5,132 nt of DNA. Source: an uncultured Lachnospiraceae bacterium (GTDB lineage: Bacteria; Bacillota; Clostridia; Lachnospirales; Lachnospiraceae). The translations under genes were made by a program, and so were the position numbers. Within the stretch, counting starts at the first letter, position 1, and each line of letters starts with the position of its first letter. The DNA lies in the NCBI GenBank assembly GCA_958405355.1, contig CATYEA010000156.1:1-5132 (forward strand), given 5' to 3'. The notes under the pieces are model-generated. The model was not told the DNA's origin and did no database searches. It was given only the letters and a program-made list of their open reading frames with translations. Below are positions 1 to 5,132 of the stretch, in pieces.

Positions 1-188
1 GGGCGACCCTGGTGGCGGCGGAAATGCTGGCAGCCAATGCGGGGCTGGGTTATATGATCCAGCAGGGCCGGTCCTTTGCAAGGCCGGACATTATCATTCT
101 GGGTATCGTTATCATTGGTACTCTTGGTGTTATTTTCACATGGATTTTAGAACGTGTTGAAGGAAAGGTCCTGGGGTGGAAAAAATGA
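1..188 (+). CDS. ABC transporter permease, NitT/TauT/SsuC type (3' end only)
   Basis: This is the last 61 codons of a gene that enters from the left; the reading frame begins at base 3 and stops with TGA at 186-188. The visible part contains the motif AAEMLAANAGLGYMI, which is typical of the region after the cytoplasmic coupling loop in SsuC/TauC-type inner-membrane permeases. It is followed by one hydrophobic segment (about residues 30-48 of the visible part, rich in I, L, V and G) and a short basic tail ending in GWKK. The protein would form part of the membrane channel of an ABC importer for a small anion or organic compound. The next gene encodes a clearly related but different permease ([15 protein letters not shown] at the same place), so the two probably pair as a heterodimer. 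Its stop codon overlaps the ATG of that gene as ATGA, suggesting coupled translation. The coupling-loop (EAA) region is outside the window. Confidence 0.88.
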   Translation, partial: ATLVAAEMLAANAGLGYMIQQGRSFARPDIIILGIVIIGTLGVIFTWILERVEGKVLGWKK

Positions 189-1000
189 AAAAAGAAAAAC
201 TATTCCTTAGTGAATATGAACATAAAGAGCTTTTCCGGAAGCGTATCTATAGATTTCTGCCAGTGCTGTCTATCCTTTTGTTGCTCTGCCTCTGGCTTTT
301 GGCTTCATCAAACCCGATGTCAAGATTTCCATCACCGGCCGGTGTATGGGAGCGTTACCTTAAAATTCTGGAAAAGCCGATTAAAGATCTTGGCCTGTTG
401 GGACATATCTGGGCCAGCTTAAAGCGTGTGTTCATCGCCTTGGCTTTTGCTTGGACCCTCGGAATATCCTTCGGCATTTTGATTGGATGGAATAAAAAGG
501 CAAACGCCATATTCGGGCCGATATTTACGGCTTTTCGTGCGGTACCGCCGTTGGCCTGGGTGCCGCTGGTGACGATGTGGTTCGGTATCGGTGAATTCCC
601 GAAGGTCCTTATCGTCTTTGTCGGCGCTTTGATGCCGGTCGTTGTCAATACACAGGCGGGGATATCCAATGTGCAGAGGGAATACCTGGATATTGGAACC
701 ATTTTCCATGCCAATGGACGGCAGATGCTGTTTGAAATTGCGATTCCTTCCGCCCTGGATGCCATTTTTGCGGGCATCCGGAATTCCACCTCTGCAGGAT
801 GGATGGTGGTACTCGCTGCGGAGATGCTGGGCGGTAAATCCGGCGTTGGATTCCTGATTGTGCGAGGGATGGATTCGGGAGATTATGAACTTTGTCTGCT
901 TTCGATGATATGTATCGGCGTGGTCGGGTATCTACTGGCTATTGTAATTCAGCTTTTAGAAAGGATTATTTGCCCATGGACAACGAAAAAATCAAATTAA
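185..1000 (+). CDS. ABC transporter permease, NitT/TauT/SsuC type (second subunit)
   Basis: This is a full-length inner-membrane permease (271 residues from the ATG at 185) of the binding-protein-dependent transport family, close to the usual 250-275 residues. Hydrophobic segments are visible at about residues 24-42, 81-102, 108-136, 140-160, 205-217 and 234-262. The coupling loop that contacts the ATPase lies at about 166-198, and its tail [17 protein letters not shown] fits the family pattern. At the position where the EAA loop normally has glycine, 13 residues before the conserved proline (P188), there is a histidine (H175). Start choice is uncertain: ATG 185 overlaps the previous stop as ATGA and has GGTGG five bases upstream, while an in-frame GTG at 176 sits seven bases after AGGAAAGG and would add three residues. 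The gene overlaps the following ATPase by 25 bases. The transported substrate cannot be inferred from the sequence. Confidence 0.93.
   Translation: MKKEKLFLSEYEHKELFRKRIYRFLPVLSILLLLCLWLLASSNPMSRFPSPAGVWERYLKILEKPIKDLGLLGHIWASLKRVFIALAFAWTLGISFGILIGWNKKANAIFGPIFTAFRAVPPLAWVPLVTMWFGIGEFPKVLIVFVGALMPVVVNTQAGISNVQREYLDIGTIFHANGRQMLFEIAIPSALDAIFAGIRNSTSAGWMVVLAAEMLGGKSGVGFLIVRGMDSGDYELCLLSMICIGVVGYLLAIVIQLLERIICPWTTKKSN
958..965 (+). promoter_or_regulatory. Ribosome binding site of the first ATPase gene
   Basis: AGAAAGGA lies 10 bases upstream of the ATG at 976, inside the end of the permease gene. It supports starting the ATPase at 976 rather than at the in-frame ATG at 892, which would add 28 residues that do not resemble the start of an ABC ATPase. 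Confidence 0.6.
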
Positions 1001-1737
1001 GATTGGAACACATTTCTCAAAGTTATATCGTCAATGACCAGATTTTTGACGCAGCGGTGGATGTGTCAATGGAAGTACGGGATTCGGAATTTCTCGTTAT
1101 CCTGGGACCGGGCCGTTGCGGCAAGACGATATTGCTGAACATGATCGCAGGGCTGGAAAAGCCGGCAGATGGGAAGATATGTCTGGACGGCGAGGATATT
1201 CAAGGCAGTGATGAGCGTATCGGCATGGTCTTTCAGAAACGGGCGCTGATGCCGTGGAAGACGGTCATGGAAAATGTGGAATTCGGACTGAAAATAAAGA
1301 GAATGGCAAAAGCAGAGCGCCGGAAGATTGCCCGGAAATATATCGATCTGGTGGGGCTGCAGGGCTTTGAAAAGAGCTATCCTGATGAACTTTCAGGAGG
1401 AATGAAGCAACGTGTCAGTATCGCCCGAGCCTATGCCAATAACCCGGAGATACTTTTAATGGATGAGCCTTTCGGTGCGTTGGACGCGCAGACTCGGTAT
1501 GCGATGGAGGAAGAAGTCCAGCGTATTTGGCAGACGGAAAAGCGGACGGTCATTTTTGTAACGAATAATATCGAAGAGGCCATCTATCTGGCGGATAAGA
1601 TTGTCCTTCTGACCAGCTGCCCGGCCCATGTGAAGGCTGTTTATGATGTGGATTTGCCGAGACCGAGGAATACCATTGACCCGAAATTCCTGCAGATACG
1701 AAAAAAGATTTCGGAGAACACAGACCTGGCATTATAG
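976..1737 (+). CDS. ABC transporter ATPase, SsuB/TauB type, with missing switch histidine
   Basis: This is a 253-residue cytoplasmic ATP-binding subunit of a NitT/TauT-type importer. The motifs run in the normal order: Walker A at 44-51 (GPGRCGKT), Q-loop glutamine at 87 (MVFQ), an intact signature LSGGMKQR from 139, Walker B ILLMDEP at 159-165 with the catalytic glutamate E164, and the D-loop GALD ending at 170. Two things are odd. The Walker A has arginine (R47) where family members have glycine, and isoleucine (I52) after the K-T pair. The switch (H-loop) position, normally T-H-D or T-H-N, reads T-N-N with N197. Together these suggest that this subunit's own nucleotide pocket binds ATP but hydrolyses it poorly. 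The start at 976 is chosen because the sequence from [10 protein letters not shown] aligns with family N-termini and has a good ribosome binding site. The gene overlaps the permease by 25 bases and is followed after 19 bases by a paralogous ATPase, the likely dimer partner. Confidence 0.94.
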   Translation: MDNEKIKLRLEHISQSYIVNDQIFDAAVDVSMEVRDSEFLVILGPGRCGKTILLNMIAGLEKPADGKICLDGEDIQGSDERIGMVFQKRALMPWKTVMENVEFGLKIKRMAKAERRKIARKYIDLVGLQGFEKSYPDELSGGMKQRVSIARAYANNPEILLMDEPFGALDAQTRYAMEEEVQRIWQTEKRTVIFVTNNIEEAIYLADKIVLLTSCPAHVKAVYDVDLPRPRNTIDPKFLQIRKKISENTDLAL

Positions 1738-1745
1738 GAGAACAT

Positions 1746-1750
1746 GGAGG
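1746..1750 (+). promoter_or_regulatory. Ribosome binding site of the second ATPase gene
   Basis: GGAGG lies six bases before the ATG at 1757. It fixes the start of the second ATPase at 1757; the reading frame is open back to 1643, but that upstream part overlaps the first ATPase and does not look like a real N-terminus. Confidence 0.75.
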
Positions 1751-1756
1751 AAATCA

Positions 1757-2503
1757 ATGAGTGATAGTGAATATAAGGTGGAGGTCCATCATTTGACGAA
1801 GAATTTTGGAGAACTGAAGGTACTCAATGACATCTCCTTTAATGTAAAAAAAGGTGAGTTTGTCTGCATCGTAGGTCCGACGGGATGCGGGAAGACAACA
1901 TTTTTGAATCTGCTGACGCGTATCTATATGCCGACAAAGGGAGACCTTCTGATTGACGGTGAGAGCGCCGACCCGAAGAAGCATAACCTGGCCTTTGTGT
2001 TCCAGGAGCCGTCGGCGCTGCCGTGGAAGACCGTGGAACAAAATTTGAGGTTTGGATTGGAGCTTAAGAAACTGCCGAAGGCAGAGATTGACGTTCGTGT
2101 GGAGAACATCATTAAACTGATGGGGCTTGAAGAATTCCGGAATTCTTATCCGCATCAATTGTCAGTATCCACGGAACAGCGTATCATCATCGGCCGGGCA
2201 TTTGCCATGAACCCGGACTTGCTCCTGATGGATGAGCCATACGGGCAGATGGATATTAAGCTGCGTTTTTATCTGGAGGATGAAGTGCTGCGGTTATGGA
2301 AAAATACAGGGGCGACGGTGCTTTTTATCACCCACAATATTGAGGAAGCGGTATATTTGGCGGAGAGGGTATTGATATTATCGAATAAGCCGACAACAAT
2401 CAAAGAAGATTTGCGTATTGACCTGCCGCGGCCAAGGGATGTGACTTCACCAGAATTTATTGAGAAGAGACAGTATGTAACGGACCAGATTAAATGGTGG
2501 TAG
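1757..2503 (+). CDS. ABC transporter ATPase, SsuB/TauB type, with degenerate signature motif
   Basis: This is a 248-residue ATP-binding subunit, a paralogue of the preceding gene; both end with a conserved D-L-P-R-P-R segment followed by a short charged tail. Walker A is canonical at 40-48 (GPTGCGKTT), the Q-loop glutamine is Q83, Walker B ends in L-L-M-D-E with catalytic E160, and the switch histidine is present at H193 (FITHNIEEA). The ABC signature, normally LSGGMQQR or similar, reads LSVSTEQR from 135, so both glycines are lost. The D-loop reads GQMD (163-166) in place of the usual GALD. These changes are the mirror image of those in the neighbour, as expected if the two subunits form an obligate heterodimer with one working and one degenerate ATP site. 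It starts 19 bases after the first ATPase and stops 13 bases before the flavoprotein gene. Codon use looks like that of its neighbours, so it does not look like a decaying pseudogene. Confidence 0.94.
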   Translation: MSDSEYKVEVHHLTKNFGELKVLNDISFNVKKGEFVCIVGPTGCGKTTFLNLLTRIYMPTKGDLLIDGESADPKKHNLAFVFQEPSALPWKTVEQNLRFGLELKKLPKAEIDVRVENIIKLMGLEEFRNSYPHQLSVSTEQRIIIGRAFAMNPDLLLMDEPYGQMDIKLRFYLEDEVLRLWKNTGATVLFITHNIEEAVYLAERVLILSNKPTTIKEDLRIDLPRPRDVTSPEFIEKRQYVTDQIKWW

Positions 2504-2510
2504 AGGGGGA
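2503..2510 (+). promoter_or_regulatory. Ribosome binding site of the GlpA-like gene
   Basis: GAGGGGGA begins on the last base of the previous stop codon and lies six bases before the ATG at 2517. It supports that start, which places the FAD-binding motif at the usual distance from the N-terminus. Confidence 0.6.
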
Positions 2511-2516
2511 CTGTGT

Positions 2517-3971
2517 ATGTATGATGTATTGATTATCGGCTGCGGAGTCGTTGGCGCTGCCGTTGCTTATTATTTGTCAAAATATGAGTTATCCGTCTGT
2601 GTGTGTGAACGCTATAACGATGTGGCTAATGGGTGTACAAAGGCAAATACGGCAATCCTACATGCCGGATTTGACTGTCCGGTGGGAAGCATGGAAGCAA
2701 AAATGAATATACGCGGTATTGAGTTGGCCAAAGAAATCTGCGAGAAACTGGATGTGGAACGTATATCAATGCCGACCTTTATCATTGCATACGATAATCC
2801 CCATGAACTGAATTATATTGAAGAACTGTATCGGCGCGGAGTGGCTAATGGAGTAGAAGGTGTACGTATTGTTGATCATGATGAGGCACTGCGGCTGGAA
2901 CCGGCGTTGAATCCTGAAATTAAGGCGGCATTGTATGCGCCGGGATCTGGGATTATTAATCCCTGGGAATATTGTATAGCTATGGCGGAGACGGCAGTGC
3001 GTAACGGGACTGAAATAAAGCTGGATTGTGAAGTGAAAGCCGTTGAAAAGATTAAAGACCATTTTGTTGTGAAAACGACGATGGGCACGTATGAGGCAAA
3101 ATACGTTATCAATGCTGGCGGTGGATGGTCGGCACAGGTGTATAGAATGGTCGGAGGTAATGATTTGTATCAGACAAATTTTGCCGGTCAGTACTTTGTT
3201 CTTGATAAGTGTGAGGGCGAAAAGCTCCATTCCATAGTCTTTCCCTGTCCGGATGAACATGGATTCAAAGGCATCTGCGTAACACCGACAGTGCATGGTA
3301 ATTTACTTGTTGGACCGGACTGTTATGAGGTTCCGGATGGTGACCATGTGGGAACGGACCCGGAGACACTCGAATTATTGAAGGAGGAGGGGCACCGTTC
3401 TGTACCGGGGATTGATTTTAGGGAGGTTATTCATGAATATGCCGGCGTGCGGCCAAACACGCAGATTCCTGATTTTGTTATCGGTGAGTCTCCGATTTGT
3501 TCTCATTTTATTAATCTGGCCGGCATTAAATCTCCAGGGCTTTCGAGCGCCCCGGCCATTGCGGAAGAAGCAGAAAAAATACTAGAACAGTGCGGACTTG
3601 TGATGAAGAGAAAAGTTGAGTGGACAGATGAGAGAAGGGTCCTTCGTTTCAGACAATTAAACGATGAAGAAAAACGGAAAATCATCGAAGAAAATCCTTT
3701 ATATGGGCGGATTATCTGCCGATGTGAAACCGTTACAGAGGGTGAAATTGTCGAAGCGATTCACCGACCAATCATACCTCGTACTGTAGATGCTATTAAA
3801 CGACGCTGTAATGCGGGAATGGGACGATGTCAGGGGGGATTTTGCGGACCGCGTGTTCACGAAATACTGGCTCGTGAACTGAGTATCAGTGAAAAGGATA
3901 TTCTGATGGACGAGCAGGGAACGTTTATTATCACTTCGGCAGTCAAGGAGGTGGCAGACAGTGAAGCATGA
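2517..3971 (+). CDS. FAD-dependent oxidoreductase, GlpA/LhgO-like, with C-terminal BFD-like [2Fe-2S] domain
   Basis: This is a 484-residue flavoprotein. The N-terminus carries a Rossmann FAD motif, GCGVVG at 8-13, with the acidic residue E31 ending the second strand, followed by TKANTAILHAGFD, a segment typical of the DAO-fold GlpA/L-2-hydroxyglutarate oxidase group. Further family blocks are VTPTVHGNLLVGP from 255 and GIKSPGLSSAPAIA from 336. The C-terminus is a BFD-like iron-sulfur domain with C401-x-C403 and C438-x4-C443, matching the arrangement at the end of anaerobic glycerol-3-phosphate dehydrogenase subunit A; C431 is an extra cysteine. It is shorter than E. coli GlpA (about 540 residues). 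The protein probably oxidises a C-OH or C-N bond of a small substrate and passes electrons through the cluster to a partner, probably the flavoprotein encoded next. No glycerol kinase or GlpC gene is in view, so the substrate need not be glycerol-3-phosphate; a hydroxy acid, amino acid or opine-like compound is equally possible. The gene overlaps its downstream neighbour by 11 bases. Confidence 0.9.
   Translation: MYDVLIIGCGVVGAAVAYYLSKYELSVCVCERYNDVANGCTKANTAILHAGFDCPVGSMEAKMNIRGIELAKEICEKLDVERISMPTFIIAYDNPHELNYIEELYRRGVANGVEGVRIVDHDEALRLEPALNPEIKAALYAPGSGIINPWEYCIAMAETAVRNGTEIKLDCEVKAVEKIKDHFVVKTTMGTYEAKYVINAGGGWSAQVYRMVGGNDLYQTNFAGQYFVLDKCEGEKLHSIVFPCPDEHGFKGICVTPTVHGNLLVGPDCYEVPDGDHVGTDPETLELLKEEGHRSVPGIDFREVIHEYAGVRPNTQIPDFVIGESPICSHFINLAGIKSPGLSSAPAIAEEAEKILEQCGLVMKRKVEWTDERRVLRFRQLNDEEKRKIIEENPLYGRIICRCETVTEGEIVEAIHRPIIPRTVDAIKRRCNAGMGRCQGGFCGPRVHEILARELSISEKDILMDEQGTFIITSAVKEVADSEA
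3945..3953 (+). promoter_or_regulatory. Consensus ribosome binding site deciding a GTG start
   Basis: AAGGAGGTG, a near-perfect match to the 16S rRNA 3' end, lies seven bases before GTG 3961 and inside the end of the previous gene. It makes GTG 3961 the clear start of the last flavoprotein gene, whose frame has no well-placed ATG near the FAD motif. Confidence 0.8.
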
Positions 3972-5132
3972 ATATGATGTCATTGTAATCGGCGGAGGTC
4001 CGGCAGGATTGGCAGCGGCGTGCGCTGCCAAAGAAAATGATGCCGAAGATGTGCTGATTGTTGAACGTGAAAAGGTGGCCGGGGGTATTTTGAACCAGTG
4101 TATTCACAATGGATTTGGGCTGCATTATTTCAAAGAAGAGTTGACCGGGCCGGAATATGCGGACCGGTTTATAACCAAAGCTGAGGAATGCGGTGTCGAA
4201 ATCATGCTTGATACGATGGTGTTGTCTGTCAATAATCATATTGTGACAGCCTGTAATACACAGCAGGGACTGGTCCGGCTGGAAGGAAAGGCAATTGTGC
4301 TGGCTATGGGATGCAGGGAGCGTACCCGAGGCGCTGTGGCAATCCCTGGAGACCGGCCGTCTGGAATATTTACGGCAGGTACAGCACAGCGCTATATAAA
4401 TATCGAAGGCTGGATGGTCGGTAAGCGGGTTATTGTTCTGGGGAGTGGTGATATCGGACTGATTATGGCCAGACGTATGACTTTGGAAGGGGCCAAGGTG
4501 CTGGCTTGCGTGGAATTGATGCCTTACTGTAATGGCTTAAATCGGAATGTTGTTCAGTGTCTGGACGATTATGGAATACCTTTGTATTTATCCCATACGG
4601 TGACTAATGTGGAGGGACTTCATCGGGTGGAGAAAGTAACGATTGCTCAAGTAGATGAAAATCGAAAACCAGTACCGGGGACGGACAAAGTATTTGACTG
4701 TGACACTTTGCTGCTGTCAGTTGGATTGATTCCGGAAAATGAGCTGACAAGAAAAGCCGGTATACCGATAGACGATAGTACAAAAGGCGCCATTGTCTAT
4801 GAAAATATGGAAACCCAGGAACCAGGTGTGTTTAGCTGCGGAAATGTGGTACACGTTCATGATTTAGTGGATTTTGTGACAGAAGAAAGTTGTAAAGCAG
4901 GAAAATCGGCAGCCTTTTACGCAATTGGAAAGGCTTGCAGGGAGACGGGAAACAGATTTGCTGTGAAAAAGGGGAATCATGTTACTTATACAGTTCCGCA
5001 GTATATCCGGAAAGAAAACGTTGAAAAGAACGTGGAAATTTCTTTCCGGGTAAACGGCATTTTTAAACAGAGTGTCATTGAAATATCGGATAAGGATGAG
5101 GTTATCTGCAGTTTTAAGCGAAAACATATGGC
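3961..5132 (+). CDS. NAD(P)/FAD-dependent oxidoreductase, partner flavoprotein (3' end cut off)
   Basis: The frame is open from GTG 3961 to the window end (390 complete codons, no stop). The N-terminus has an FAD motif GGGPAG at residues 11-16, then GGILNQCIHNGFG (41-53), LAMGCRER (114-121) and a second nucleotide-binding motif GSGDIG at 161-166, the usual place of the NAD(P) fold in two-dinucleotide-binding flavoproteins. Near the C-terminus, FSCGNVVHVHDLVDFVTEE is the FAD-contacting block typical of this group. There is no CxxC redox pair, so it is not a thioredoxin-reductase-like disulfide reductase. Proteins of this type occur beside GlpA-like genes in clostridia and resemble the HcnB/opine-oxidase A subunits of multi-subunit dehydrogenases, but those usually carry a BFD-like domain that here sits on the neighbouring protein instead. 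It probably exchanges electrons between the GlpA-like subunit and NAD(P) or another carrier. Related proteins are about 410-425 residues, so only some 20-35 residues should be missing. The 11-base overlap with the upstream gene suggests coupled translation and a shared complex. Confidence 0.88.
   Translation, partial: MKHEYDVIVIGGGPAGLAAACAAKENDAEDVLIVEREKVAGGILNQCIHNGFGLHYFKEELTGPEYADRFITKAEECGVEIMLDTMVLSVNNHIVTACNTQQGLVRLEGKAIVLAMGCRERTRGAVAIPGDRPSGIFTAGTAQRYINIEGWMVGKRVIVLGSGDIGLIMARRMTLEGAKVLACVELMPYCNGLNRNVVQCLDDYGIPLYLSHTVTNVEGLHRVEKVTIAQVDENRKPVPGTDKVFDCDTLLLSVGLIPENELTRKAGIPIDDSTKGAIVYENMETQEPGVFSCGNVVHVHDLVDFVTEESCKAGKSAAFYAIGKACRETGNRFAVKKGNHVTYTVPQYIRKENVEKNVEISFRVNGIFKQSVIEISDKDEVICSFKRKHM

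Noticed and set aside
892..975. In-frame upstream extension of the first ATPase beginning at ATG 892
   Set aside because: The extra 28 residues overlap the permease gene, do not resemble an ABC ATPase N-terminus, and the ATG at 976 has a suitable ribosome binding site.
1643..1756. In-frame upstream extension of the second ATPase beginning at ATG 1643
   Set aside because: It overlaps the conserved C-terminus of the first ATPase and is rich in arginine and tryptophan as expected of a shadow frame; GGAGG sits six bases before ATG 1757.
1744..1764. Tiny ORF of six codons (MEEINE) between the two ATPase genes
   Set aside because: It uses the ribosome binding site of the second ATPase as coding sequence and has no ribosome binding site of its own at a good distance; probably chance.
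2766..3296. Open frame of 176 codons on the minus strand within the GlpA-like gene
   Set aside because: It lies opposite a strongly supported flavoprotein gene and its translation shows no recognisable domain; it is a shadow of the + strand coding sequence.
4864..5127. Open frame of 87 codons on the minus strand near the window end
   Set aside because: The + strand frame of the flavoprotein is continuous here and contains the family motif HVHDLVDFVTEE and a conserved C-terminal block, so the minus-strand frame is a shadow.
1..5132. CRISPR arrays, tRNA or rRNA genes, insertion sequences, riboswitches, promoters or terminators
   Set aside because: Nearly every base belongs to a coding frame, the gaps are at most 19 bases, and I saw no direct-repeat arrays, hairpin-plus-T-tract terminators or mobile-element ends.
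3961..5132. Thioredoxin-reductase-like or other disulfide reductase identity for the last flavoprotein
   Set aside because: It has the two-nucleotide-fold layout but no CxxC redox-active pair; its motifs fit the partner flavoprotein of GlpA-like and HcnB-like dehydrogenases better.

Overview
The window is a dense, single-strand stretch of six genes, all on the + strand, with no gap longer than about 20 bases and several overlaps. It reads as the interior of one polycistronic operon; promoter and terminator both lie outside. Base composition is moderate (neither strongly AT- nor GC-rich by eye), several ribosome binding sites are of the strong AAGGAGG type, and the two flavoprotein genes resemble paired genes of anaerobic clostridia. 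A Gram-positive anaerobe of the class Clostridia is the best guess, but this is inference without a search.

Layout: 1-188 is the 3' end of an ABC importer permease of the NitT/TauT/SsuC type. 185-1000 is a second, different permease of the same family. 976-1737 and 1757-2503 are two paralogous ABC ATPases of the SsuB/TauB type. 2517-3971 is a FAD-dependent oxidoreductase of the GlpA/LhgO type with a C-terminal BFD-like [2Fe-2S] domain. 3961 to the window end is a second flavoprotein with both FAD- and NAD(P)-type nucleotide folds, cut off by the window a short way before its expected stop.

How they fit together: the four transporter genes would form an importer in which both membrane subunits and both ATPases differ. 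The substrate-binding protein is not in the window and presumably lies upstream. The two flavoproteins resemble the two-flavin parts of anaerobic glycerol-3-phosphate dehydrogenase-like, opine oxidase-like and hydrogen cyanide synthase-like complexes, so the operon looks like an uptake-plus-oxidation module for a small organic compound that cannot be named from the sequence.

The most striking observation is in the ATPases. The first has an intact signature motif but lacks the switch histidine and has an altered Walker A; the second has an intact Walker A and switch histidine but a destroyed signature motif. In a heterodimer these defects all fall in the same composite ATP site, leaving one canonical and one degenerate site. 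That asymmetry is well known in heterodimeric ABC exporters but is not the usual picture for NitT/TauT-type importers.
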